DNA of 64,000 nt from Methylobacterium fujisawaense (GTDB taxonomy: Bacteria > Pseudomonadota > Alphaproteobacteria > Rhizobiales > Beijerinckiaceae), in NCBI RefSeq assembly GCF_014138435.1, contig NZ_JACJIM010000007.1:248001-312000 (forward strand), written 5' to 3'. Every line of letters begins with the position of its first letter. The stretch's first letter is position 1. Positions 1-8,602 of the stretch are shown piece after piece. Below the pieces are notes generated by a model that saw only the letters and a list, made by a program, of their open reading frames with translations, searched no databases and had not been told where the DNA came from. The position numbers were made by a program, and so were the translations under genes.

Positions 1-1
1 G

Positions 2-223
2 CGCTGGTTCATGCAGGCCCAGCACGTCGATCCGGCCGAGGCGGTGAGGGCCTTCGCGCTGCTCGGCGCCGAGCAGGCCCTCGGCCACCACTGGGGCACG
101 TTCCAACTCACCGACGAGGGCGTCGAGCGGCCCGCGGAGGCGCTGACGGCCGCCCTTGGCGGGGCCGGCATCGCGCCCGGGCGGTTCCTCGCCCTCAGAC
201 CCGGCCAGGTCTGGGAGGTCTGA
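2..223 (+). CDS. MBL-fold metallohydrolase, C-terminal fragment (cut by window start)
   Basis: This is the 3' end of a gene whose start lies outside the window. The reading frame is open from base 2 and ends at a TGA. The visible tail has QHVDPAEAVRAFALLG followed by HHWGTFQLTDEG. That pattern, an alpha helix and then the final metal-ligand His in an HWGTF context, is what I know from the C-terminus of the UlaG/NAPE-phospholipase D-like branch of the metallo-beta-lactamase fold. The upstream metal-binding HxHxDH motif is not in view, so substrate cannot be judged. Those enzymes usually hydrolyse phosphodiesters or lactones. A separate 148-base gap follows before the next gene. Confidence 0.7.
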   Translation, partial: RWFMQAQHVDPAEAVRAFALLGAEQALGHHWGTFQLTDEGVERPAEALTAALGGAGIAPGRFLALRPGQVWEV

Positions 224-370
224 CCAGAGCGGACCCGGGGCCCGGCCCGTCGGGCATGATGCATGCATCATTCGGTGTGCCGCATGGGGGCACGGTCCGG
301 ACAGCGCCGCCGCGCGCCTGAAGGCGTGTGCCGCGCCCTGCGACGCCCGCGCCTTCAGCCGAGAGACACG

Positions 371-1990
371 ATGGACCCGATCAAGCCGACACGCCGATCC
401 CTGATGGCCGGGGGCGTCGCCCTCGCCGCGCTCGGGGCGGCGGGCCGGGCCGGCGCGCAGGGCGCGGCCCCCGGCACCCTGACCTACGGCATCTCGATGA
501 CCGACCTGCCGCTCACCACCGGTCAGCCCGACCGGGGGGCCGGCGGCTACCAGTTCACCGGCCTGACCCTCTACGATCCCCTGGTCGCCTGGGAACTCGA
601 CGTCGCGGACCGGCCGGGCCGGATGGTGCCCGGGCTCGCCACCGCCTGGGAGGCCGATCCGGCCGATCCCAAGGTCTGGACCTTCCACCTGCGGGAGGGC
701 GTGGCCTTCCACGACGGCTCGACCTTCGATGCCGACGCGGTGATCTGGAACTTCGACAAGGTGCTGAACAAGGAGGCGCCGCATTTCGACCAGCGGCAGG
801 CCGCCCAGGTCCGGCCGCGCCTGCCCGGGGTCGCGAGCTACCGGAAGCTCGACGCGAAGACCGTCCAGGTCGTCACGAAGACGCCCGACAGCCTGTTCCC
901 CTACCAGATGCTCTGGTTCCTGATCTCATCGCCGGCGCAGTACGAGAAGGTCGGGAAGGACTGGGCGAAGTTCGCCTTCGACCCCTCGGGGACCGGGCCG
1001 TTCCGGCTGGGGCAGCTGGTGCCGCGGGTGCGCCTCGAGTTGCTGCCGAACGTCGGCTACTGGAACCCGAAGCGGGTCCCGAAGCTCGCGAAGCTGACCC
1101 TCACCTGCGTGCCCGAGGATCTCGCCCGGGTGAACGCGCTCCTGTCGGGCAGCGTCGACCTGATCGAATCGCCCGCGCCCGACGCGGTGCCGCGCCTGAA
1201 GGCCGCCGGCATGCGGGTGGTGGGCAACGAGACGCCCCATGTCTGGAACTACCACCTGTCGATGCTGGAGGGCTCTCCCTGGCGCGACCTGCGCCTGCGC
1301 AAGGCCGCCAACCTCGCCATCGACCGCGCGGGCGTCGTCGAACTGATGGGCGGCCTCGCCCAGCCGGCCGTCGGGCAGGTGCAGGAATCGAGCCCGTGGT
1401 TCGGCAAGCCGAGCTTCAAGATCAAGACCGACGTGGATCAGGCCCGCAAACTCGTCGAGGAGGCCGGCTACTCGGTCAAGAACCCCGTGAAGGCCACGGT
1501 GCTGATCCCGACCGGGGGGACGGGGCAGATGCTGTCGCTGCCGATCAACGAGTTCGTCCAGCAGAGCTGGGCGGAGGTCGGCATCCAGGTGGAGTTCAAG
1601 ACCGTCGAGCTGGAGGTGGCCTACACCGCGTGGCGCCAGGGCGCCGCGGATCCGAGCCTCAAGGGCGTGAGCGCCGGCAACATCGCCTACGTCACCTCGG
1701 ACCCGTTCTACGCGATCCTGCGCTTCTACGATTCGCGGCAGATCGCCCCGAACGGGGTGAACTGGAGCCATTACCGCAATCCCGAGGTCGACGCCCTCTG
1801 CGACAAGGTCAAGGCGAGCCTCGATGTGGCTGAGCAGAACAGGCTGCTGGCGCGCATCCACGAGATCGTCGTCGACGATGCCGTGCAGGTCTGGGTGGTC
1901 CACGACACCAATCCGCACGCGCTTTCGCCGCGGGTGAAGAACTACATCCAGGCGCAGCACTGGTTCCAGGATCTCGCGACCCTCGCCTGA
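371..1990 (+). CDS. ABC transporter substrate-binding protein, family 5, Tat-exported
   Basis: This 539-residue periplasmic solute-binding protein belongs to the dipeptide/oligopeptide/nickel family (SBP family 5). The ATG chosen gives a clear twin-arginine signal (RR at residues 8-9, then a hydrophobic stretch and an AGA cleavage site near residue 29). An upstream in-frame ATG at 263 would bury this signal and is rejected. The family signature WTFHLREGVAFHDGSTFDAD follows near residue 100, and the length fits the family. No permease or ATPase genes follow, so the transporter partners must be encoded elsewhere or this is an orphan receptor. The ligand cannot be told from sequence; peptides, opines or glutathione are all possible. 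A hairpin terminator lies about 200 bases downstream. Confidence 0.88.
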   Translation: MDPIKPTRRSLMAGGVALAALGAAGRAGAQGAAPGTLTYGISMTDLPLTTGQPDRGAGGYQFTGLTLYDPLVAWELDVADRPGRMVPGLATAWEADPADPKVWTFHLREGVAFHDGSTFDADAVIWNFDKVLNKEAPHFDQRQAAQVRPRLPGVASYRKLDAKTVQVVTKTPDSLFPYQMLWFLISSPAQYEKVGKDWAKFAFDPSGTGPFRLGQLVPRVRLELLPNVGYWNPKRVPKLAKLTLTCVPEDLARVNALLSGSVDLIESPAPDAVPRLKAAGMRVVGNETPHVWNYHLSMLEGSPWRDLRLRKAANLAIDRAGVVELMGGLAQPAVGQVQESSPWFGKPSFKIKTDVDQARKLVEEAGYSVKNPVKATVLIPTGGTGQMLSLPINEFVQQSWAEVGIQVEFKTVELEVAYTAWRQGAADPSLKGVSAGNIAYVTSDPFYAILRFYDSRQIAPNGVNWSHYRNPEVDALCDKVKASLDVAEQNRLLARIHEIVVDDAVQVWVVHDTNPHALSPRVKNYIQAQHWFQDLATLA

Positions 1991-2329
1991 CCGGACGTGC
2001 GGTGATCATTGTCCCGGGCGGCGGTCCCGCGGCCGGTTAGGGATTTCGGGATCCGTCTCGCCGGCGCCTCTCTCGCGGATCGCCCGGGCCGCCGGCCGTG
2101 ATTCGGTAACTGTCCGATGATTCGGCCCGGCGATGGATACTGAAACGCGCCGCCGCGCGCCGTCCGGCGACTATGCGCTCTCTTCAGGGGTCGGCTGCAG
2201 CCGGCCCCTTTCTCTATGTCCGTGCCCTCTGAGCCGCACCGATCTGCCCCCGGGGCGCAATTTCGCACTTGCAGCATGAGGAGTCGGCGACTAGGAAGAT
2301 CGGGCATAATTTTTCGGGAGCATCTGGCA
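1991..2329. other. intergenic region, binding-protein gene to EF-hand gene
   Basis: This 339-base non-coding stretch holds the rightward hairpin terminator listed separately at 2187-2214. The 115 bases between that hairpin and the EF-hand gene must contain its promoter. I see no convincing -35/-10 pair there. Confidence 0.6.
2187..2214 (+). terminator. Rho-independent terminator-like hairpin
   Basis: Arms GGGGTCGGC and GCCGGCCCC pair over nine positions (one G-T pair) around a four-base TGCA loop and are followed by TTTCTCTAT. The position fits termination of transcripts from the binding-protein gene and isolates the EF-hand gene as its own unit. Confidence 0.65.
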
Positions 2330-2743
2330 ATGACCCTTCGTTTCATCAGTGGCTTCGCGGCAGTGACCCTCGCGGTGTGCGGCCTCTCTGCTCCGGCCGC
2401 GCTGGCGAAGCCGATGGGCGGAGCGAGCGCCGTCAAGATGATCGACACCGACAACGACGGCACCGTCGACATGAAGGAAGTGGAGGCGGTGGCCTCCGCG
2501 ACCTTCGATCGTCTCGAGAAGGACGCCGACGGGACCCTCGACGCCCGCGAACTGAAGGGCCGCCTCAGCCAGGCCGGCGTGAAGCGGGCCGATCCGGACA
2601 GCGACGGCACCCTCGACAAGAAGGAGTACCTCGCGGCGGTCGGCGAGCGCTTCAAGATGGCCGATCCGGACAACGACGGCACCCTCGATGCCAAGGAGCT
2701 GAACTCCAAGGCCGGCAAGGCTCTCATCGCCCTCATCAAGTAA
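2330..2743 (+). CDS. lanM: lanmodulin-like periplasmic EF-hand protein
   Basis: A 137-residue secreted protein with a Sec signal (cleavage predicted after ALA, residue 26) and four EF-hand loops: DTDNDGTVDMKE (39-50), EKDADGTLDARE (63-74), DPDSDGTLDKKE (88-99) and DPDNDGTLDAKE (112-123). The loop-to-loop spacings of 24, 25 and 24 residues, the KKEYLAAV stretch and the C-terminal alanine/leucine helix match what I recall of Methylorubrum extorquens lanmodulin, the picomolar lanthanide binder of the methylotroph periplasm. Hands 3 and 4 keep the lanmodulin-type proline at loop position 2. Hands 1 and 2 do not, and hand 2 starts with Glu rather than Asp, so affinity may differ from the type protein. 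The start is set by the signal peptide and an upstream GGGAG. No methanol dehydrogenase or lanthanide transporter gene lies nearby. A calcium-binding calmodulin-like role is the main alternative. Confidence 0.85.
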   Translation: MTLRFISGFAAVTLAVCGLSAPAALAKPMGGASAVKMIDTDNDGTVDMKEVEAVASATFDRLEKDADGTLDARELKGRLSQAGVKRADPDSDGTLDKKEYLAAVGERFKMADPDNDGTLDAKELNSKAGKALIALIK

Positions 2744-3113
2744 AACGGGCCGGTCGCTCCCAGTGGAGCATCGATGAGAAGGGCTCCCGCGGAGATGGCC
2801 GCGGGAGCCCTTCTGCGTTCGACAGGGCCTTCACCTTCGCGCGGGGCTCTGCAGGACCGAGCCTGCACGTAAAAGTTGTGGTTGACCGCGGGTAAATTCG
2901 CAGATCCATCCTCAACCCGGTTCGGCTGCGGCCCGAAAATCCTCTATCCCCCGTCCCCTGTCCCCGCCCTGCCGCCAGGTTCCGGACGGGCCTGCCCGAT
3001 AGCCGCGCGGCGCAACCGGGCTGCGACGCTCGACCGCTCATGGACGGCCCGGAGGCCGGTTGACGCTTCTCAACCTGTGAGTGCAACCTCACGATGGTTG
3101 AGGGGCCAAGACG
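2744..3113. other. intergenic region after the EF-hand gene
   Basis: A 370-base non-coding stretch. It opens with a strong hairpin (listed separately). The remaining 300 bases show no supported gene, repeat or clear promoter on either strand. Confidence 0.6.
2777..2814 (+). terminator. perfect 16-bp hairpin downstream of the EF-hand gene
   Basis: Arms AGAAGGGCTCCCGCGG and CCGCGGGAGCCCTTCT are exact reverse complements around a six-base loop. No run of T follows on the plus strand, so this may act as a 3'-end stabilising stem or a bidirectional terminator rather than a classic intrinsic one. Confidence 0.7.
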
Positions 3114-3440
3114 ATGCGCAACGACCCACCGGAAGACGGAGCGAACAGGTTCGGGCTCGCGGATCTGTGCGCCATCGCGGAGGCGCCGCACGGGGACGCC
3201 GCACGGCCATCGGCGGAGGATGCGCCCGCCCTGGGCGCCGAAGGGGACGGGCAGGCCGCCGATGCGGGCGCCGCGGACCTGCTCGGCGAGATCGGCGACA
3301 CGCTGATCGTCGCCTATCGTCTGGCGGTTCAGGACGGTGATCCGACGACCGTGACCCTCATCCGACAGGCCCTGCTGCATACCGGGCGTCGGCTGGCGCG
3401 GGGGATGTCGCCCGCGGAAGCCGGCCTATCCTGTCACTGA
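3114..3440 (+). CDS. hypothetical protein, 108 residues
   Basis: A small acidic, alanine-rich open frame of unknown function. The first 60 residues are low complexity (Ala, Asp, Gly, Pro). The last 50 (from LLGEIGDTLIVAYRL on) look like two amphipathic helices and could fold. There is no signal peptide, membrane segment or recognised motif. It stands alone between the EF-hand gene and a convergent hydrolase gene. The opposite strand also has a long open frame here, typical of GC-rich shadow frames. I favour the plus strand because of the helical C-terminus, with only moderate confidence that it is expressed. Confidence 0.5.
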   Translation: MRNDPPEDGANRFGLADLCAIAEAPHGDAARPSAEDAPALGAEGDGQAADAGAADLLGEIGDTLIVAYRLAVQDGDPTTVTLIRQALLHTGRRLARGMSPAEAGLSCH

Positions 3441-3513
3441 AACGGGATTCCCGCGGCAACCGGTCGATGCGGCGCTGCCCGCCATCATCGACCGGAGCGG
3501 CCCGGAGGGCCGC

Positions 3514-4311
3514 CTAGGCGTCCCGGGACGCGCGGTCGAGGAAGGCCCGCAGATAGCCTCCGACGGCCTCGGCGCGCTCGACGGCCAGCAGATGGGCGGC
3601 GCGGGGCAGGACGAGGAGTTCGGCCTGGGCGATGCCGGCGCAGATTTCCTCGGCCATGGCCGGGGGTGTCGAAGGGTCGTCGCGCCCGGCGATCACCAGG
3701 GTCGGCGCGGTGATCGCGGAGAGCGCCGGCCGGAGATCCATGCACCCGATCGCTCCGCAGCACACCGCGTAGCCCGCCGGATCGCAGGCGACGAAGCGTT
3801 CACGGATCGCCTGGATCGCCGCAGGATCGCGCTGCGCGAAGCCGGGCGTGAACCAGCGCCCGAGCGTCGCCTCGACCACGGCCGCCAGTCCCTGGGCGCG
3901 AACGGTCGCGGCGCGCTCCTCCCAGCTCTGCGGGCTCGGCATATGGGCCGCCGTCGCCATCAGGGTGGCGCTGAGCGCGTGTTCGGGCTCGGCGCTCGCG
4001 AGGGCCTGCACGGTCATGCCGCCGAGCGACAGGCCCACCAGATGGGCCCTGCCGATTCCGAGGGCGTCGAGCAGCCCCGCGAGGTCACCGGCCAGATCCG
4101 TCACCGTGATGGGTTGATCCCGGGTTTCCGAGCCGCCGTGGCCGCGCGTGTCGTAGCGCAAGGTGCGGTAGCGCCCGGTCAGGGCCGGCACCAGCGCGTC
4201 CCACATCTCCAGGGTCGCACCCAGCGAGTTCGAGAATGCGACGGCGGGAGCGCCTTCCGGCCCCTCAAGGAGGTAGCGGAACCCGATCCCTCCGACTGTG
4301 ATCTGCGGCAT
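3514..4311 (-). CDS. alpha/beta hydrolase, 3-oxoadipate enol-lactonase-like
   Basis: A 265-residue cytoplasmic alpha/beta hydrolase. The nucleophile elbow GLSLGG puts the serine at about residue 95. AGRDDPSTPP near residue 210 supplies the acid, and RAAHLLAVE near residue 240 the histidine. The early FSNSLGATLEMWD and RYDTRGHGGS segments are characteristic of PcaD-type 3-oxoadipate enol-lactonases of the beta-ketoadipate pathway. No other protocatechuate or catechol genes are nearby, so the substrate may be another lactone or ester. The ATG at 4311 is preceded by GGAG at good spacing. A TTG six codons upstream is rejected. Confidence 0.82.
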   Translation of the reverse strand: MPQITVGGIGFRYLLEGPEGAPAVAFSNSLGATLEMWDALVPALTGRYRTLRYDTRGHGGSETRDQPITVTDLAGDLAGLLDALGIGRAHLVGLSLGGMTVQALASAEPEHALSATLMATAAHMPSPQSWEERAATVRAQGLAAVVEATLGRWFTPGFAQRDPAAIQAIRERFVACDPAGYAVCCGAIGCMDLRPALSAITAPTLVIAGRDDPSTPPAMAEEICAGIAQAELLVLPRAAHLLAVERAEAVGGYLRAFLDRASRDA

Positions 4312-4735
4312 GCGGTTGTCTCCGTCCAAGGTCTTCGCGAGGGCCTTCGCGCGAGGTCTTCGCAGATGTCACGCCGGCGCGACTGTCGGCGCCGACGCGC
4401 GCGGGGGCCTGTGCCGGCGCGGGAGCGTCACGGGGGCGTCACGGGGGCGGACGAGCCGGTCTGCGCCGCGGGCGCGGCGGCGGGGCGGTCATGCGCTGGC
4501 ACAGCGTCCGCGGGCATACGGTCTCCCTGTCGTCCATGCGAAACAATTGCGCGGCGGCACGATCCGTTATGGGCGTCGCACCGGACGCGGCCCACCGGAT
4601 CCGCCCGGGCGCGGATGACGATGCCGCGAGCCCCCCGGCGCCGGCACGGATCGGGGTGCTGCCTTCAACATGGGTCAATGCACCGGCGGGGGAAACGTCC
4701 GACAACGAGCGCCGCGAGGCAGGAGGAGACGAGCG
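4312..4735. other. divergent intergenic region, no gene seen
   Basis: A 424-base stretch between two divergent genes. It includes two direct 11-base copies of GCGTCACGGGG starting at 4425. Otherwise I see no supported gene, palindrome or promoter that can be named with confidence. Confidence 0.55.
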
Positions 4736-5005
4736 ATGCACGACCCTTCGACTGGCGATGCCGCGATCCGACCGGCGGAGTTCTGGGACACGGTGGCCGG
4801 GCTTGTGACCGCCAAGGTCGAGCCGGTGATCGGCCGGGGCGACCGGCAGCGGGGTCCGGTGATCGACTACCTGCGCGACCTGGAAGCCCTGGCACGGCGG
4901 CAATGCGGCAGCCGCGAGACGGTCCAGATCATCGCCTCGGGCCGGCGGCTTCTCGGCGACCGCAGCGAGATCGGGCCGTCGGATGGTCCGTTCACCCACG
5001 CCTGA
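4736..5005 (+). CDS. hypothetical protein, 89 residues
   Basis: A short soluble protein of unknown function. The start is well supported: a strong Shine-Dalgarno AGGAGGAG begins at 4721, seven bases before the ATG, and the frame extending upstream to 4670 is therefore not used. The body has FWDTVAGLVTAKVEPVIG and a helical YLRDLEALARRQCGS segment. There is no signal peptide, membrane segment or metal motif. It lies alone between divergent and convergent neighbours, so context gives no hint of role. Confidence 0.65.
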   Translation: MHDPSTGDAAIRPAEFWDTVAGLVTAKVEPVIGRGDRQRGPVIDYLRDLEALARRQCGSRETVQIIASGRRLLGDRSEIGPSDGPFTHA

Positions 5006-5057
5006 ACGCGGCGCCCGGCGCCGCGCCCGATCGCGCGACGGATGGCCGGGCGGCCCA

Positions 5058-5441
5058 TCAGGGGCGCCCGCGGCGCGGCGGCTGAAGGGGCGCCGCGCGC
5101 GCCATCCGTGACCGGATCAGGTAGATCGCCCCCGCCACCACCCAGGCGGCGCAGGTCGGCGCCACCCATTGCTGCAGGTTCGGCAGCGACCACCCGTACA
5201 GGAACTCGGCGCCGAGATGCGCCTGCACGGCATCCCAGCCGGCATGCTTGATGTCGTGTTCCCGCTGCCCGGCCTCGCGGCCATAGTAATAGGTCGAGAC
5301 CACCAGCGCCGCGATGCCTTCGGGGCGGGGACTGCGCAGCAGGATCAGCGCGGCCGACAGGCCGGCGGTCTCGAGGGTGGCCGTCAGGGCGTGGCTCATC
5401 GCCGGGTTCGCGACCATGAAGGCGACAAGCGTTCCGAGCAT
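5058..5441 (-). CDS. small membrane protein, unknown function
   Basis: A 127-residue protein with a hydrophobic N-terminal segment (residues about 1-40), a polar middle carrying STYYYGREAGQREHDIKH, and a second hydrophobic segment near the C-terminus (VAPTCAAWVVAGAIYLI). The tail is basic and proline-rich. Two or three membrane spans are likely. The layout faintly recalls small membrane proteins of phage-holin size, but no phage genes are near, and I do not assign that function. It is divergent from the DUF1810 gene. Confidence 0.55.
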   Translation of the reverse strand: MLGTLVAFMVANPAMSHALTATLETAGLSAALILLRSPRPEGIAALVVSTYYYGREAGQREHDIKHAGWDAVQAHLGAEFLYGWSLPNLQQWVAPTCAAWVVAGAIYLIRSRMARAAPLQPPRRGRP

Positions 5442-5542
5442 GGGCCGCCCTTACACCCTTCGGGGCCGCCCGTCTCCGCAGCCTGCATCCGGGACCGGCG
5501 CAACGTCGTTGACGGAGCGGGACCGAGCACCGGAGCAGCGCT

Positions 5543-5971
5543 ATGACCGACAGCCACCAACTCGGCCGCTTCGTCGACGCACAGGAGGGGATCTACGACC
5601 GCGCGCTGGCGGAATTGCGGGCCGGTGCGAAGCGCAGCCACTGGATGTGGTTCGTCTTCCCGCAGATCGCCGGGCTCGGGGCGAGCCCGATGGCGCAGCG
5701 CTACGCGATCGGATCCCTGGCGGAGGCCGAGGCCTATGCGGCGCATCCGGTGCTGGGCGCGCGCCTGCGCGCCTGCACGGCCGCCGTCAACGCCGTCGAC
5801 GGGCGCTCGGCCCACGCGATCTTCGGGTCGCCCGACGATCTGAAGTTCCGCTCCAGCATGACGCTGTTCGACCGCGCCGCGCCCGAGGAGCCGCTCTTCG
5901 CCGCGGCGCTGGCGCGCTACTTCGACGGCGTCCCCGACCCGCGGACGCTGGCGAAGCTCCGGGCGGCCTAA
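5543..5971 (+). CDS. DUF1810 family protein
   Basis: A 142-residue cytoplasmic protein of the DUF1810 family, recognised from the opening L.RFVDAQ, the SHWMWFVFPQIAGLG core, the SPMAQRYAI segment and the C-terminal DDLKFRSSMTLF with YFDG.PDPRTL. The length is normal for the family. I know of no established biochemical function. It ends four bases from the stop of the convergent penicillin-binding protein gene, so the two transcripts probably overlap. It is probably not functionally linked to either neighbour. Confidence 0.85.
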   Translation: MTDSHQLGRFVDAQEGIYDRALAELRAGAKRSHWMWFVFPQIAGLGASPMAQRYAIGSLAEAEAYAAHPVLGARLRACTAAVNAVDGRSAHAIFGSPDDLKFRSSMTLFDRAAPEEPLFAAALARYFDGVPDPRTLAKLRAA

Positions 5972-5975
5972 GCCC

Positions 5976-8441
5976 TCACCGGCCCCACAGGCCGACCCGC
6001 TCGGCGCGGGCCTGCTCCTCCGCGCCCAGGAGGTCCGGGGGCGCGTCCTCCGTGGCCCGTGCGCCGCCCGCCGCCAGGATCAGCCCGGCGAGGTCGTCGC
6101 CCTCGATGCGGCAGCGGGCCGTGGCCCCGTCGGAGAGGCCGGAGCAGACCACCTCGCGGCGGCGCAGGTAGCTGGCGAGCTGGCGGGCGAGATGGCCGCG
6201 CTCGCCGACGACGCCGAGGAGGCGCACGACCCGTCCGCGCAGGTTGAGGGTGCCGGTGTCGATCACCTCCGGCACGCCGCGGACCTCGCCGGCCGCGGCC
6301 GGCTCGACCGTGGGGGCCGGCGCCGGCGCCCGGGGCGGCTCGGCCCGCTCCGCCGAGGGGCGGGGCTTGCCCTTGGCGAGCTTCTCGGAGGCGCGCTGGA
6401 TGAAGTCGTGGAAGATCCCGGCCGGCATCTCGCCGCCGAACATGCGGTTCATCGGGCTGTCGTCGTCGTTGCCGACCCAGATCCCGACCACGAGGTCGGG
6501 GGTCATGCCGACGAACCACGCATCGCGGAAGTCCTGGCTCGTGCCGGTCTTGCCGCCGATGATCTGCCCCGGCACCCGCGCGGCGCGGCCGGTGCCGGAT
6601 TCCACCACCGCCTGGAGCGAGTCGAGCATCATGGTGCGCGGCCCCTGCGCCAACGTCTGGCCCGGGGCCGCGTCGGCACGGACGTAAAGCGGCTGCGGCG
6701 CGGCCCCGCGGATCGCCTGGATGCCGTAGGCCTGGAGCGGCGTGCGCCCGGACAGGACCGAGCCGTAGGCGCGGGCCATCTCCAGGAGGCTCACCGCGCC
6801 CGAGCCGAGAACGAGGCTCGGCACGTTCGGCAGGTCGGACTGGATCCCGAGCTTGCGCGCGGTGGCGATCACCGCCGGGATGCCGACATCCTGCCCGAGC
6901 TGGGCCGCCACGGTGTTGATCGAGAGCGCGAAGGCGGTCCGCAGCGGCACCGGCCCGCGGTAGCGCCCGTCGTCGTTCTCCGGGTCCCAGTCGCCGATCT
7001 GGACCGGACGGTCGACCATCACGGATTCCGGCGTGTAGCCCTTCTCGTAGGCCGTCAGGTAGACGAGGAGCTTGAACAGGGAGCCGGGCTGGCGCTTGGC
7101 CTGGACGGCGCGGTTGAACTGGCTGTCCTCGTAGTCGCGGCCGCCGACCATGGCGAGGATCGCGCCCTCCTTCGACAGCACCACCATGGCGGCCTGGCCG
7201 ACCTTACGGCGGGCGCCGTCCTTGTCGAGCCGGCGGGCGACGACGCCCTCGGCGAGACTCTGCAGGTCGAGGTTGAGGGTCGAGCGCACCGTCATGTCGC
7301 CGTCGGTGCCGGCGAGGCGCTTCACGTCGCCCGCGATCATGTCGAGGAAGTAGTTGGTGCCGGGCGGCGCCTCGGGGGGCGATTTCAGGGTCACGCTCTG
7401 CTTGCGCGCGGCGTCGGCCTCTCCTTGCGTGATCGCGCCGGTCTCGACCATGGCCTGGAGCACCACGTCGGCCCGCTCCTTGGCGCCGCCGAGGTTGCGG
7501 GTCGGGGCGAGCTGCGAGGGCGCCCGCACCAGCCCGGCCAGCATCGCCGATTCCGGCAGGTTCAGGGCCTTGGCGGGCTTGCCGAAATAGCGCCGCGCCG
7601 CCGCATCCGCCCCGTAGGCGCCGGCGCCGAAATAGGCGGAATCGAGGTAGCCGAGCAGGATCGCGTCCTTGCTCATCGTCGATTCGACCCGCAGCGCCAG
7701 GAAGGCTTCCTGCACCTTCCGCCAGAGCGTCTTCTCCTGGTTGAGGGAGGTCAGGCGGACATATTGCTGGGTGATGGTCGAGCCGCCCTCGCGCACGCCG
7801 CCGCCGCGGAGATTGCGCCACGCCGCCCGGGCGAGGCCGCGCAGGTCGATGCCCCAGTGGCTGTAGAAGCGGCGGTCCTCGATCGCCACGATCGCCTGGG
7901 CGAGGTGCGGCGGCAGGTCGGATGCCGTGAGCTTCTGGCCGCGGAAGCTGCCGCGGGTGGCGAAGACCCGGCCGTCGTCGGCCTCCACGGTGATCGCCCG
8001 CTGGCCGGTCTCGACCACGGCGCCCCCGAGAGGCGGCAGGGTCACCAGGGCGGCGAACAGGTAGACCGCCAGCGCCAGGACCGGCAGCAGGATCACCAGG
8101 CCGGCGGCGAGCAGGGCCGGGTGCCGGCGGCCGAGGATCGTCCGGGCGCCCCGCCGCTCGACGCGCCCATCGACCTCCGGGACGACGGTGTCGGCCGGCC
8201 TCTCGACCGAAGCCGACCGCGTGCGCGCCCGTGCCGCTGCGCGGGCGGAAATGGCCCGGCCACCGCGCGCGAGGCCAAGGCCGGCCGCGGTCACCAGGGT
8301 CCGGAGATGCCGGGCCAGGTCGCGCGCGGCGCGCCCGGCCTCGCGGGCGGCGAGGCGCGGGTCCGGGGACTCGGCGGCTGGAGCCGGCTTCGGCGGGTTC
8401 GGCCCGTCGGCCGGGGCGCGTTCCGGCGCGTCGGGCGTCAT
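5976..8441 (-). CDS. class A penicillin-binding protein (PBP1A-like) with C-terminal SNase-like domain
   Basis: A bifunctional peptidoglycan synthase of 821 residues, anchored in the inner membrane. It has a proline/alanine/arginine-rich cytoplasmic leader, one membrane span (about 107-131), a GT51 glycosyltransferase domain (about 155-330, with AIEDRRFYSHWG and GGSTITQQYVR) and a transpeptidase domain (about 400-680). The transpeptidase has the SLFK motif (serine near 454), SIN, and KTGTS (lysine near 631). The last 100 residues are unlike ordinary PBP1A. VIDTGTLNLRGRVVRLLGV, an ATARCRIEGDDLAGLIL segment and a final AERVGLWG match the staphylococcal-nuclease fold. Its catalytic DGDT and IDAPE motifs are replaced by DTGT and VVGER, so I infer a non-catalytic binding module. 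The gene is monocistronic and convergent with its neighbour. Confidence 0.9.
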   Translation of the reverse strand: MTPDAPERAPADGPNPPKPAPAAESPDPRLAAREAGRAARDLARHLRTLVTAAGLGLARGGRAISARAAARARTRSASVERPADTVVPEVDGRVERRGARTILGRRHPALLAAGLVILLPVLALAVYLFAALVTLPPLGGAVVETGQRAITVEADDGRVFATRGSFRGQKLTASDLPPHLAQAIVAIEDRRFYSHWGIDLRGLARAAWRNLRGGGVREGGSTITQQYVRLTSLNQEKTLWRKVQEAFLALRVESTMSKDAILLGYLDSAYFGAGAYGADAAARRYFGKPAKALNLPESAMLAGLVRAPSQLAPTRNLGGAKERADVVLQAMVETGAITQGEADAARKQSVTLKSPPEAPPGTNYFLDMIAGDVKRLAGTDGDMTVRSTLNLDLQSLAEGVVARRLDKDGARRKVGQAAMVVLSKEGAILAMVGGRDYEDSQFNRAVQAKRQPGSLFKLLVYLTAYEKGYTPESVMVDRPVQIGDWDPENDDGRYRGPVPLRTAFALSINTVAAQLGQDVGIPAVIATARKLGIQSDLPNVPSLVLGSGAVSLLEMARAYGSVLSGRTPLQAYGIQAIRGAAPQPLYVRADAAPGQTLAQGPRTMMLDSLQAVVESGTGRAARVPGQIIGGKTGTSQDFRDAWFVGMTPDLVVGIWVGNDDDSPMNRMFGGEMPAGIFHDFIQRASEKLAKGKPRPSAERAEPPRAPAPAPTVEPAAAGEVRGVPEVIDTGTLNLRGRVVRLLGVVGERGHLARQLASYLRRREVVCSGLSDGATARCRIEGDDLAGLILAAGGARATEDAPPDLLGAEEQARAERVGLWGR

Positions 8442-8602
8442 CGTGGTTCGGGTTCCGGGACCGATCGATCCGGTCGAGGGAGCCTTCTAGGCCGCATCCG
8501 ATCCCGTGTCCCGCGCGTGCGGGGACGCAGGGCGACCGGCGCGTCGATCGCGCCGCGACCGTGTGGATCGGGCCACGGGGCCCGATCCGGTTTGGGACCG
8601 GC

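Noticed and set aside
3514..4311. Part of a protocatechuate degradation operon
   Set aside because: No pcaB, pcaC, pcaGH or pcaQ gene is adjacent; only the hydrolase itself resembles PcaD.
4425..4446. Two GCGTCACGGGG copies as a regulatory iteron
   Set aside because: Only two copies of an 11-base GC-rich unit, with no dyad or conserved partner; chance is sufficient.
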